From positions 248,001 through 312,000 of the forward strand of contig NZ_PUHY01000010.1 of assembly GCF_002967765.1 (NCBI RefSeq): a stretch of DNA of 64,000 bases. The letters are read 5' to 3'. Of this stretch, positions 38,207 to 47,630 are shown piece by piece. This DNA is from Blastopirellula marina. GTDB lineage: Bacteria > Planctomycetota > Planctomycetia > Pirellulales > Pirellulaceae. Position numbers and translations under genes: made by a program. The notes beneath the pieces are model-generated. The model worked only from the letters and a program-made list of their open reading frames with translations. It was not told the origin of the DNA and did no database searches. Numbering within the stretch: position 1 is the first letter of the stretch; each line of letters begins with the position of its first letter.

Positions 38207-38523
38207 AATGGAATCTAAAGGTTAGGGCCGATCGATTCGCGATCGTAGAAACCTACGTCTCACCATAACAAGGGAGGTTGGAATCGAAAATCTTGAAAGC
38301 TGAAAAGGGGTTAACCGAGGACACTCTTCGGTAGGATGTAGGGATAAAACGGATGGTATTGCCGATGATCACTACTCGACCGAAGTCTCGATTGTTCGTT
38401 TCCTACAGGAACTTACGGTGAGAATCCCGACGGGCTGTGTGCATAAGTTGCCAATTAAATGCAACATTTGACGGGCACCTGTCGAACTTCGTTCCATCGT
38501 GTTCACAAAGTGCATCACACTGG
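38207..38523. other. Intergenic, 317 bp
   Basis: It separates the SecA-type gene (upstream in transcription) from the GAF-HlyD gene on the same strand. I see no ORF, hairpin with T-run or repeat. The three-gene HlyD/M50 promoter may lie here, so SecA may or may not share the transcript. Confidence 0.45.
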
Positions 38524-40545
38524 CTAGTCTGGCGAATCCAGGTAAGGATCTTGCCCCATTTCACGATGCATCTTCTTCCGCTGTTTCTCGTGATACAGCA
38601 GCACTTTGCGATCGCCGAAGTGCTTGTTCTCGATGCGACGTTGGGCTTGACGGAAAAGTTTGGCGTAAGCTGGCAGCTCCGCACTTTGGTTTTCGCCAAA
38701 GGCGACCAGCTTCTTGTATCGTTTGGGGCCGAGACCGATGAGCAGACAATCGTCATCCAAGGCCATGAACTGGCGGGTGCTACCCGGATCGCCCTGACGA
38801 CCACAGCGTCCGACAAGCTGGCGGTCGATGCGAGCCGAATCGTGCAGCTCGGTGCAGATCACGTGCAAACCACCGAGGTCATGAACTCCTTCGCCCAGCT
38901 TGATGTCGGTACCACGTCCGGCCATGTTGGTGGCAACGGTTACCTTGCCCGGCTGGCCGGCACGAGAGACGATCTCGGCTTCGAGGGCCACCTGATGAGC
39001 ATTGAGGACTTCATGCTCGATCCCGGCTTCGGTTAGTCGTTTCGAAAGCTCTTCACTCTTTTCAATCGTTCGGGTACCAACCAGGATCGGACGACCGGAC
39101 GCGTTGATCTCACGGATCTCTTCGACAATTGCCGACCATTTCGCTTCCGCATTGCCGAACACCCGATCGGACCATAGCTTCCGCTGGGGAATGCGGTTGG
39201 TCGGGCACTTAATGACGTTTAGCTTGTAGATCTTCTTGAACTCCCCCTTCGAGCTCGAAGCGGTACCGGTCATTCCGCCCAGATGGCGATAACGTAGAAA
39301 CAGGTCCTGCACCGTGATTCGGGCAGCTTGTCCCGTCGCAACCGTGACTTCGACCCCTTCTTTGGCTTCAATTGCCTGGTGGATACCGTAGCTCCACTTG
39401 CGGCCTTCCGCGATACGTCCCGTCGATTCGTCGACAATGACGATCTCGCCATCGCGGATCACATAGTGTTGTCCACTATGGAAATCCCGCTTCACCTTAA
39501 TCGCCCGTTCGATGTAGTCGTATAAATCGACTAATCCCACCGTATCTAGCAGTTTTGGCTTGGGAACCTGTCTTACGAGTAATCGCCCGGTGACCGTCAG
39601 CTCGACCGATTTCTTGTCGTGGTCGTATTCGTAGTGATTATCTTCCTCGAATTCACGCTCGGCATTGGCAGCCCATTGATGGCAAGCCACGGCTACTTTT
39701 TCCGCCTCGCCAGGGATCGCGCTGATCACCAGAGGCGTACGTGCATCATCAATCAACACGCTATCGGCTTCGTCAACTAGGGCGAAGAAATGCTCGCGTT
39801 GAACCGGCTCTTCATTCTTTTCCTTCTTGCCCGCTAGCAGCGGTCCGAGAACGCCAAGTCCCTGTTCACGGGTCTGACGAATCAATAAACGGTCGCGAAG
39901 GAAGTCGAAGCCGAATTCTTTGGACGTTCCATACGTAATATCGCAAGAGTACGCTTTTCGGCGGTCATCCGAGGACATTTGGGATTCGATCACCCCAACG
40001 GTCATCCCCAGCATCTTGTAAACGGGCATCATTAACTCGGCATCGCGAGCCGCCAGGTAATCGTTGACCGTAGCGACATGAACCCCTTTGCCAGGTAGCG
40101 CATATAGATAGGTCGGAAGGGTTGCCGTGAGCGTTTTCCCTTCGCCCGTTTCCATCTCGGCGATCGCCCCATCGAACATGATCATGCCACCGATCAGCTG
40201 CACTTCGTAGTGCCGCATGTTCATGGTCCGAGCGCCAGCAATCCGAACCAGAGCGAACGCTTCTGGCAGTAATTTGTAGAGCGGCTCGCCACTTTTAGCC
40301 CGGTGGCGCAGGCCCAAACTGTATTTTCGAATTTCGCGATCGGACCGATCTTTGAGCTCGGCCTCGAACTTATCGATTAGTGGAAGTTGGCCGACAAACC
40401 GGGCCAACCCCTGTTTGGTAAGTTGCGAATAGAAGGACCCTAAGGAATTCGCGCGAAACTTCCGTGGCTCGCCTCGTTTGGGCGGGTCAGGCTTTTCGGT
40501 CGGTTCGGTTTCAGGTGGGTCTAGCGTCGTTTGATTCGTTTCCAA
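38524..40545 (-). CDS. SecA-type preprotein translocase ATPase, shortened
   Basis: A 673-residue SecA relative, against about 800-900 for the housekeeping enzyme. DEAD motor motifs are intact: Walker A METGEGKT (131-138), YGTSKEFGFDFLRD, VDEADSVLIDDARTP (257-271), GMTGTASSS, ATNMAGRGTDIKL and GRCGRQGDPGSTRQF. After the second motor domain only a short scaffold-helix-like part (AQRRIENKHFGDRKVLLY) remains. The helical wing region, C-terminal linker and Zn-binding tail are absent. The N-terminus has a Pro/Glu-rich extension. The start is TTG 40545 with GGGGA upstream. The size and context suggest an accessory (SecA2-like) paralogue, but I cannot see whether a full-length SecA exists elsewhere. 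Confidence 0.92.
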   Translation of the reverse strand: METNQTTLDPPETEPTEKPDPPKRGEPRKFRANSLGSFYSQLTKQGLARFVGQLPLIDKFEAELKDRSDREIRKYSLGLRHRAKSGEPLYKLLPEAFALVRIAGARTMNMRHYEVQLIGGMIMFDGAIAEMETGEGKTLTATLPTYLYALPGKGVHVATVNDYLAARDAELMMPVYKMLGMTVGVIESQMSSDDRRKAYSCDITYGTSKEFGFDFLRDRLLIRQTREQGLGVLGPLLAGKKEKNEEPVQREHFFALVDEADSVLIDDARTPLVISAIPGEAEKVAVACHQWAANAEREFEEDNHYEYDHDKKSVELTVTGRLLVRQVPKPKLLDTVGLVDLYDYIERAIKVKRDFHSGQHYVIRDGEIVIVDESTGRIAEGRKWSYGIHQAIEAKEGVEVTVATGQAARITVQDLFLRYRHLGGMTGTASSSKGEFKKIYKLNVIKCPTNRIPQRKLWSDRVFGNAEAKWSAIVEEIREINASGRPILVGTRTIEKSEELSKRLTEAGIEHEVLNAHQVALEAEIVSRAGQPGKVTVATNMAGRGTDIKLGEGVHDLGGLHVICTELHDSARIDRQLVGRCGRQGDPGSTRQFMALDDDCLLIGLGPKRYKKLVAFGENQSAELPAYAKLFRQAQRRIENKHFGDRKVLLYHEKQRKKMHREMGQDPYLDSPD

Positions 40546-41081
40546 CGGGTTCGATCCCCAGTCTTGCTGTCAGCTTGGTCGATGGCGAGGTTGTTTAATA
40601 ATAGGCCTCGCCAGATTTTAGTATGGTGGACAACCCCTTTAGTTCCCATGTTTTGGCAGTGACATTCCGAAGAATTGCCCTCCCCAAGCGGCCTTCATTT
40701 CTGCGCAATCGTTAAACTCACCTCATTCTACCCACTACACCCATCCATCCCTTTCTCCTGGTAAACAGTCTGCGTGTGTGGAGAATTCCGTTTATACGGG
40801 TTGGAAGCATCTTTTTGGTTTAACCGGCACACATCGAATCGCCGACATTCCTAATACGTCCGGAATAATCGTACGCGGACCGTTCGAGCGCAGGGCAAGC
40901 GTCCTGACAACAGAAACCAAACCGCCGGGGTGAACGTGGCCAACAGTTGGCGGATTTTCACCGTTGGCCAAGTCGATTTTGGATGTCCATACGACGCAAG
41001 CGGTAGCTCTTGTTTCTCCTTCCTTAGTACGGAACGAGGCAGGGCCTTGGGAGCGACAGCATTAGTTTGCGAGCACACAAC
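40546..41081. other. Intergenic, about 535 bp, divergent
   Basis: This lies between SecA-type (minus) and the BBP7 beta-barrel gene (plus). Frames on both strands lack coding character. No RNA gene, repeat or clear promoter consensus was seen; it should hold promoters for both neighbours. Confidence 0.5.
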
Positions 41082-42500
41082 ATGAAGCTTAACTACTCCA
41101 CCCTAGCTTTCTCGATCGTAGCCGTGGTTCTCGGAACCGGCCGATCCTTCGCCCAAGAGGGCTACGCTCCGATGGGATCACCGTATCCTGCCGGATCGCC
41201 CGCTCCCTATGATCCTGCTGGCATGCAACCTCCGGGAATGATGCCGCCAGGTTACGGTCCAGGCCCAATGGGTCCTGGCCCGATGATGGGACCGGCACCT
41301 TATGCCCAAATGGCTGCGGCCCCTAACTACGGCCAAGCATCGAATGCATCGTACGATCCTTCGATGTACGACCAATCGATGTACGAGCCAGCTGGCGACT
41401 ACATGCAATACGAAAACGTGGCCGGCGCTGCCTGCAACGACTGTGGCGACGGCTGTGCTTTGCCACCTCGTGCTTACGGTAGCTTCGAGGCCATGATGGT
41501 CTGGCGAAAGGGTGGCAACTATCCGCCGATCCTGACGACTAGTGCCGACGTCGATCGCGGTATCCTGGGTAACCCCAGCACGCAGATCGTCTGGGGCGAC
41601 GGTAACGAACATGGCAATCCAACTGCCGGTGGCCGTATTACCCTGGGACTATGGCTTGATGACTACCAAAACTGGAGCGTTGGTGGCCGGTTCATGGCTT
41701 TGGAAGAACAAAGCCTGGGCTACACAGCAACTTCAGCTCAGTTCCCAGTCTTGGCCTATCCGTTCTTCAACCTGAACACTGGCCTGCAGGATGCCGTTCT
41801 GGTTGCTCTACCGGGTACTGGTTCGGGTGCTGCCAACAACACTACCGTCAATCTTGAAAATCGCAACTCGTTCTACATGGGCGACGCGTTCCTGACCAAG
41901 CACATCTACACGAACAACGGCAATCGCTGGGACTTCGTTGGTGGTTACACCTACTTCAAGATGGAAGATAGCTTCTACAACGATGCGACCTTCACGGTTC
42001 AAGACTTGGCCCCTCCCGGCGGTCTGGCCACGGGCGACATCGTTCAGTACAGCGATCGCTTCGACGCAATCAACGAATTCCACGGTGGTCACATCGGTTT
42101 GATGGCCGAATTCCAAGACGGTCCATTCAGCTGGCGAGCCATGGGTAAGCTGGCCCTGGGTAGTGCTCACCAGGAAGCTACCATCGCGGGCTCGACCTCG
42201 GTCAACGGAACCATTGCTCAGAACACCGGTGTCTATGCTCTCGCTGGGAACTCGGGATCTTACAGCCGTGACAAGTTCGTCTACGTTCCTGAGATCAACA
42301 TCGACATGATCTACGCCTACAACTGCAACCTCGACCTGAAGCTCGGAACGACCTTCCTGTACTTCAGCGACGTTGTTACCGGTGGCACGATGATCGACAA
42401 CAATATCTTCCCACCAGGCACAACCGCTCCGACCTTCCAGTTTAACGAACAGGAATACTGGATCCTGGGCATGACCGCTGGTGTGGAATTCCACTACTAA
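41082..42500 (+). CDS. BBP7-type outer-membrane beta-barrel protein
   Basis: A 472-residue protein. A signal peptide (1-24, RSFAQ) is followed by a Pro/Gly/Met-rich low-complexity linker (PPGMMPPGYGPGPMGPG) and a short Cys-rich site (C118, C121, C125), then RAYGSFEAMMVWRKGGNYPP, the typical first strand of the BBP7 family. The barrel has repeated short strands (WSVGGRFMALEE, RWDFVGGYTYFKM, FSWRAMGKLALGSAHQEA) and a terminal aromatic strand (GMTAGVEFHY). ATG 41082 starts a proper signal peptide; the frame is open to TTG 41067. It ends at a bidirectional terminator. Confidence 0.9.
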   Translation: MKLNYSTLAFSIVAVVLGTGRSFAQEGYAPMGSPYPAGSPAPYDPAGMQPPGMMPPGYGPGPMGPGPMMGPAPYAQMAAAPNYGQASNASYDPSMYDQSMYEPAGDYMQYENVAGAACNDCGDGCALPPRAYGSFEAMMVWRKGGNYPPILTTSADVDRGILGNPSTQIVWGDGNEHGNPTAGGRITLGLWLDDYQNWSVGGRFMALEEQSLGYTATSAQFPVLAYPFFNLNTGLQDAVLVALPGTGSGAANNTTVNLENRNSFYMGDAFLTKHIYTNNGNRWDFVGGYTYFKMEDSFYNDATFTVQDLAPPGGLATGDIVQYSDRFDAINEFHGGHIGLMAEFQDGPFSWRAMGKLALGSAHQEATIAGSTSVNGTIAQNTGVYALAGNSGSYSRDKFVYVPEINIDMIYAYNCNLDLKLGTTFLYFSDVVTGGTMIDNNIFPPGTTAPTFQFNEQEYWILGMTAGVEFHY

Positions 42501-42532
42501 ACAATCCTGGCCATCGCAGGTTCAAGAAAATA

Positions 42533-42568
42533 AAAAGAGCCAGCTTCCTTCGAGAAGCTGGCTCTTTT
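42533..42568. terminator. Bidirectional intrinsic terminator
   Basis: A perfect 15-bp stem (42533-42547 with 42554-42568) and a six-base loop (cttcga) lie between the convergent BBP7 gene (stop 42500) and the dockerin gene (stop 42594). A T-run follows on plus (42565-42571) and an A-run precedes it on plus (42532-42536), so it can stop transcription from both sides. Confidence 0.95.
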
Positions 42569-42593
42569 TTTGTTTGCTTTAACGCGAGCTCGA

Positions 42594-45065
42594 TTAGAGG
42601 TTCGCGAATGCGGCATCCACGGCTGCCAAGTTCGTCATCACTTGCGAACCAGTACCGTTGATGCGGATGATGATGCCCTCTGCGGTTTCCGCGACAACCA
42701 CGTAACCTGGCGTTGAAGGCGAGTACGCTTGAACGACGTACTGCGATTCGGCCTGACCGTCGACGGTCACTTCGAAGGCGACCTGCATCGACTTAGTAAC
42801 TGGGTCGAGGTAGATGTAGTCCGAGTTGATGTTCGTCAGGCGATCCCAACCTTCATCAACGTTGTACCATTCCAAAGTTGCAGTACCGCCACTCTTCGAG
42901 AAGGCCAGCGTGATGCTGTCTTCCGTAGTGGAAGCCATGGTATCGCCCCAACTGATGTAGGCGTAGTCGCGACCGCGGTAACCGAAGTTCAAGCCTGAGT
43001 ACTGACCTGCTTGGCCGTTACCAATGGTAATACCACTGATTTCGTTACCGGTGATCGTGAAGTCACCTGCGGTGGTTTTACCTTTGCGGGTGAAACGAGG
43101 ATCGACAACGCGGACCGAGTAGGTTCCTTCATCGAAACCAGCAAAGCTGTACGTTCCGAATGCGTCGGTACGTGTCGTGGCAATTACGGCTCCGGTCGAC
43201 GAGTTGACCAGTTCCAGTGTGACACCACCGATACGGGATTCGGCACTCGCGGCGTTATCGAGGTTTTCATCGACGACACCATCGTTGTCAGAGTCGAAGT
43301 AGACAACACCTTCGATCAAACTATCGAGCAGAGTATTGAAGGTCAGCGTACCGGTTGCGGTTTGATCACCACCATCAGAAACGACGTATTGCACCGATTC
43401 GGTCAGGCCTGGGATAGCCGAGGTATAGGTGAATTCGCCGGTTGGGTTGTCGTTCACATCGAGAATCGGCGTAAACGTCCCTTGGAGATTGGCCGGAATG
43501 ATGAACTCAACGAATGTCAGAGTTTCGGTTTCATCAGGACCGCCTTGCAGCGACGCGTAATCAAGAGCGAAGCCCGAAACCGTCTCGCCTTCGTTCAGTG
43601 TGAAGGATGCATCGCCAGCGATTGGTGCGTCGTCGACATTGGCAATCGCGACCACAACGTCAGCATTGGTGGTGCCGGTGTTGTTTGGCGAACCAGAGTC
43701 AGTTGTCGTGTAGTTGAAGGTTTCGGTAACTCCACCAAGATTCGCTGGTACCTGGTAAAGAAGTACCTGATGCGAGGTGATACCAGTCGCCACGATTTCA
43801 GGAATGCTTTGAGCGTTCGTTTGAATCGTGACCGTACCGTTGGTTGGCTGCGTTATCGAATCGATGTTAAAGCGACTACGATCGCCAGTAACCGGGTTGT
43901 TCGCTGAATCGAGGTCGTTCGCCAGGACGTCCAACACGTAGTACTGAACGCCGCCAATGGTAACGGCTGGAGGCGTGCTGTTTTCGTCGTCGCCGAAGTA
44001 ATCTTCGTTGACATTGTAGGAATCGAAGTTTGCACCAGCGACTGGCTGGGCTTCGATCACGACACTTACAGTACCGCCGTCAAAACGGACAAGCTGTTCA
44101 CCTGAAGCTCCTTGATCGTAAACGTAGGTAGCTGCCAAGTTCTCTTCGACGTTTGAGGTCGGTTGACCATCTCGTTCGATTTGGTTGAACGCCACTTCCG
44201 TTGCGTCCGGATCAGGGTTGTCAGTCAATTGGTCGATAAGCGTGTAAGGACGCACATCAACGGTGAAGTCAACCGTTCCTTCTGCAACTGCACGGAAGGT
44301 TACGCTCGCCAACAGAAATCGTTGCATCCCATTTTGTGGTGCAAAAGGATAGATTCCCCCCATCCACTTGAGCTTGCCAGCCTCAACGAACTGATTATCG
44401 TTCGCATTCTTGCCACCATACGGTGTCACATTACTTGGAACGTCACCCGTTTGGGAGCTGAATCCGGGGCCAGTTACGACGGCGGTCGACGGATCATCAA
44501 TTGTCAACTTGGTCGAGTCGAACGTTATGTCGACGAACGCTTGAGAGAAGCCCGATTGAATTTCCGAAACATCGGTGACATAAATATTGAGCGTGAACGT
44601 ATCATTCAGATTGACGTTCTTCGAACCACCTTCGCTGGTCGTCGCTGAATCGTGAACGATCTCGACATCGTAGTCCGCTCGATAATCTGAAGGCGCAACA
44701 ACTGGTTCACCCTCCAGCGTCAACGCATCCATCGCGCTCAGAAGGTCGCGTTGCGTCAGCTTGCCGTCGTTATCGACGTCGAGATAGAGGGACTGTTCCC
44801 CTTCAAGCAAGCTGTTTTGGGCAGCGAGGGCCCCCGACTTCATCGACTTCAACTCGCCAACGAGGATTTCGATATCCTGCTGGTCGAGTACGCCATCCGA
44901 GTTGACGTCGGTTGGCATGAATTCGTTATGCCAGGGGGAAGCGACATCCCCTGCCAGCATGGAACGATTTTCCAGTTGCTCCATTCGGCGGAGACCGCGT
45001 TGCCGTTTGGCGCGTTTGAGGGAATGAGAGGGTACGCGGTGCTGGCGGCTCTTAGATTTTTTCAT
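42594..45065 (-). CDS. Dockerin/cohesin-like/SdrD-B-type surface protein
   Basis: An 823-residue exported protein. The basic N-terminus runs into MEQLENRSMLAGD (the LExRxxLxA motif). Unlike the others its dockerin is N-terminal: PWHNEFMPTDVNSDGVLDQQDI (45-66) and DVDNDGKLTQRDL about 95-107. Then a cohesin-like region (about 130-290), cadherin/Ig-like repeats to about 560, and an SdrD-B-like domain (VVYFDSDNDGVVDE... GTYSFAGFDEGTYSVRV) about 565-670. The C-terminal VDAAFANL tail matches the other large proteins. No hydrophobic signal peptide or sortase motif is present. Function by family: calcium-dependent surface assembly; not shown. Confidence 0.9.
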   Translation of the reverse strand: MKKSKSRQHRVPSHSLKRAKRQRGLRRMEQLENRSMLAGDVASPWHNEFMPTDVNSDGVLDQQDIEILVGELKSMKSGALAAQNSLLEGEQSLYLDVDNDGKLTQRDLLSAMDALTLEGEPVVAPSDYRADYDVEIVHDSATTSEGGSKNVNLNDTFTLNIYVTDVSEIQSGFSQAFVDITFDSTKLTIDDPSTAVVTGPGFSSQTGDVPSNVTPYGGKNANDNQFVEAGKLKWMGGIYPFAPQNGMQRFLLASVTFRAVAEGTVDFTVDVRPYTLIDQLTDNPDPDATEVAFNQIERDGQPTSNVEENLAATYVYDQGASGEQLVRFDGGTVSVVIEAQPVAGANFDSYNVNEDYFGDDENSTPPAVTIGGVQYYVLDVLANDLDSANNPVTGDRSRFNIDSITQPTNGTVTIQTNAQSIPEIVATGITSHQVLLYQVPANLGGVTETFNYTTTDSGSPNNTGTTNADVVVAIANVDDAPIAGDASFTLNEGETVSGFALDYASLQGGPDETETLTFVEFIIPANLQGTFTPILDVNDNPTGEFTYTSAIPGLTESVQYVVSDGGDQTATGTLTFNTLLDSLIEGVVYFDSDNDGVVDENLDNAASAESRIGGVTLELVNSSTGAVIATTRTDAFGTYSFAGFDEGTYSVRVVDPRFTRKGKTTAGDFTITGNEISGITIGNGQAGQYSGLNFGYRGRDYAYISWGDTMASTTEDSITLAFSKSGGTATLEWYNVDEGWDRLTNINSDYIYLDPVTKSMQVAFEVTVDGQAESQYVVQAYSPSTPGYVVVAETAEGIIIRINGTGSQVMTNLAAVDAAFANL

Positions 45066-45592
45066 GGCGACCTACGGCAACCTATATTTTCGATTAGGCA
45101 AGTTACAAAATGAGCAGTTTAGGAAACTGAGGGGGCTTTTGCCGACGTTGTCCAGATTAATTAGCCCAATTGGCCTTTGCAAACTTTTTCTTCCGGTCGG
45201 AACATCCCTAATTGGGAGTAAATTCCCCGTCATCGGCAAAGTTTCCTGGTTCTACTAGCCACTTGGTCGCTTGACGTCCGCCAGAAGTTCCTCGGGACTT
45301 CAATAAAAGCTTCCGAATTTCCCGTTTTTGCCATCTCGGGCGGAACTTATGCGTGGAGAGTTCGTCCAAATTCTACGGCTCGATGCGGAGGGAAGGGGGT
45401 ATAATCGGAACAACCCGCATAATCCCTAAACCCTATACCTCTTAAGCATTTGCGCGATTGCGTTCACCCCGGCGCGAATTACGCTGGGACCTAGGCAATG
45501 CCATCGCTGCAGGCCGTTTTCGTACGATTTCACCCTTGTCAGATTCGTCCCAGGTCCAGCACCTGCTGTCTCTCAACGATTTTGCGAACATC
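45066..45592. other. Intergenic, about 525 bp, divergent
   Basis: Between two divergent dockerin genes. The plus frame is open from 45458, but the upstream part has no LExR motif and no ribosome site, so I treat it as leader. No RNA gene, repeat or terminator was recognised. Confidence 0.45.
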
Positions 45593-47545
45593 ATGAAAAA
45601 AGCTCGATCTCGCACCGCTCGCCGCAATTCCATCGACCGAAATTGGAAACATCAGGTCGGCTTCGAGGCACTTGAAGTCCGCGAGATGCTGGACGCGTCC
45701 GGCGAACTGATTTCGCTCCGCCTCGAGGCGACCGATCTTCACGGTAACCCCATTCAACAGATCGTTCAGGGGGAAAGCTTCCTGGTAACGGCCTATATCG
45801 AAGATCGCCGCGGCGATGCAGGCGTGACCGTTAATGTCGATGCGGCAAATGATATTCTGGCTAATCCGTACGGCTTCTTTACCGCCTACTTCAACGTCAC
45901 CTACGATTCGGTCGGCTTTGACTTCGACGACAGCTACGGAATCCAAATTGGGCCATCTATCAATCCAGTAGCGGTCAGCAATCCGGCTACGGACGTCGAC
46001 GGTTATATCGAACGGCTTGGAATCCAGAACATCGATATTAGTGGTAACTTGTACCCGTCCGAGGTCGAGTTGCTGTCGTTCCGCATGATTGCCCAGCAAC
46101 CAGGCACCTATAACATGGAAGAGGGGATCAACCCACACTTCCATTTCGATGTGCTCGACTATATCGAGAACCCGAATCAGCTTCCCGAAGATTGGGAGAT
46201 TAACTACGTCGACGGAGTTCCCCAGTTAGAACGACTGACCGGTGATGACTTCATTGCCGCCACGGAAGATGCGGACGAATACTTCTCGCTCTACCATTTT
46301 GGCCAGCAGCGACTAACGGCAAGCGATCAAGTCTACTTCGAAGGAGTGGGCCTGCAGGTAATCGCGGCACAAGCCGCGGACTATCAAGTTCGCTATGTTG
46401 TCGACCCAACGCTTACGTCGGGCGGAGAAGTCTCGTCGCTTCCTCAGAACCTTGACGAAATCGATGAGTGGGGCTATTTCTACGTCGAAGTTTATGCAAA
46501 AGCACCTGCCGGTAACGCAGTATCCAGCGGTGTTGTCACGGTTAGCTATGATCCCGACGACTTTGCTTTCGTGAAAGCTGTCGGTCGAACTCAGGATCCA
46601 AGCAATCTTCGGTATTCTGTCACGTTCACCGAAGTCGATGACGACAACGGTACTGTGACCGTCGGATTCAATTCGCTGTCTACGAATCTGGGCGACGACC
46701 AATACGCCCTGATCGGCCGCATCCAACTTCGCTCAGAAATCGAATTGCCGGTTGACTATACCAACGGCGAACTTCAATCGACACCTTCCTCAGTTATCTC
46801 TCTTTCTCACACCAATGCGACGATCGTAAATACTTCGACGAGCATTGCCGCTGTCATCAATGGCACCACGCCGACCGGATCAAGCTTTGACGTCTGGCCG
46901 GTGATTTATGATGTCGCCAACGGCGAAGATCGGGCGGTAGGTTTAGCTGACTTCTCCGAATTCGTATCTGCCTTTGGCAAAACGGTAAACGGCGACCCAG
47001 CGACCCGGAAATTCGACTTCGATCATAATGGGGTCGTAGGCCTTAGCGATTTCAGCTTGTTTGTACAGAACTTCGGACAGTCAGCATTTGTTGACTCTAC
47101 CCGCGTCTATCCCAATGGCTATCCTGGCGATCTGAGCGGCCCCGCCCCATTGATGGGATCCTCCTTCCTGCTGGAAGGCGAACCAATTGATACGCGTACC
47201 TCAAGCACTATATCGCAGCCAACGCCCATTACCGAAACATCTCCTGTAGCAGCGACAACATCGACCTCGACCGACAGTGTCAGCGGAAACTTACTCAGTC
47301 TCCCTGGAGTCTCGTCGAATGTATCTGGAAATTCGACGCAATTGCCGGAAGAGGACGAAGCTCCTGCGGCCGATCCTGTCAGTTCCCCGGTCGCGTTCGA
47401 TGCCAATTTAGATAGTCAATCCGATTTGATCGCGATGACCTCCGAGCAATGGGACGGATCGCTCAGTTCGGAAGAGGACGACGACCGCTTTGCGGCGAGT
47501 GCCGATGAAGTATTGGCGTTGTGGGAAGATGAAAATCAGATTTAG
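45593..47545 (+). CDS. Cohesin-like and dockerin surface protein
   Basis: A 650-residue exported protein. From ATG 45593 a basic leader (KKARSRTARRN) leads to FEALEVREMLDASG. Two beta-rich cohesin-like regions follow: about 32-255 (QIVQGESFLVTAYIEDRRGD) and about 270-425 (EIDEWGYFYVEVYAK). A dockerin pair follows near 435-510 (EDRAVGLADFSEFVSAFG; DFDHNGVVGLSDFSLFVQNFG). The remainder is a Ser/Thr-rich linker and acidic tail ending DEVLALWEDENQI. The frame is open to 45458; the longer start has no N-terminal motif advantage. Unlike 16110-24716 it has no metallopeptidase domain after the dockerin. An 85-base gap leads to the next gene, so co-transcription is plausible. Confidence 0.88.
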   Translation: MKKARSRTARRNSIDRNWKHQVGFEALEVREMLDASGELISLRLEATDLHGNPIQQIVQGESFLVTAYIEDRRGDAGVTVNVDAANDILANPYGFFTAYFNVTYDSVGFDFDDSYGIQIGPSINPVAVSNPATDVDGYIERLGIQNIDISGNLYPSEVELLSFRMIAQQPGTYNMEEGINPHFHFDVLDYIENPNQLPEDWEINYVDGVPQLERLTGDDFIAATEDADEYFSLYHFGQQRLTASDQVYFEGVGLQVIAAQAADYQVRYVVDPTLTSGGEVSSLPQNLDEIDEWGYFYVEVYAKAPAGNAVSSGVVTVSYDPDDFAFVKAVGRTQDPSNLRYSVTFTEVDDDNGTVTVGFNSLSTNLGDDQYALIGRIQLRSEIELPVDYTNGELQSTPSSVISLSHTNATIVNTSTSIAAVINGTTPTGSSFDVWPVIYDVANGEDRAVGLADFSEFVSAFGKTVNGDPATRKFDFDHNGVVGLSDFSLFVQNFGQSAFVDSTRVYPNGYPGDLSGPAPLMGSSFLLEGEPIDTRTSSTISQPTPITETSPVAATTSTSTDSVSGNLLSLPGVSSNVSGNSTQLPEEDEAPAADPVSSPVAFDANLDSQSDLIAMTSEQWDGSLSSEEDDDRFAASADEVLALWEDENQI

Positions 47546-47630
47546 TCGCTCGCCGATCGCGACTTAACCAATGATCGGCTATCCCTCTTTTCTTCTCGAC
47601 GACGTAAGCGTTTTGCTGCCGGAATAACGC

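Noticed and set aside
43011-43907. Plus-strand frame opposite the dockerin gene
   Set aside because: Antisense shadow; the minus-strand frame shows SdrD-B and cadherin-like motifs.
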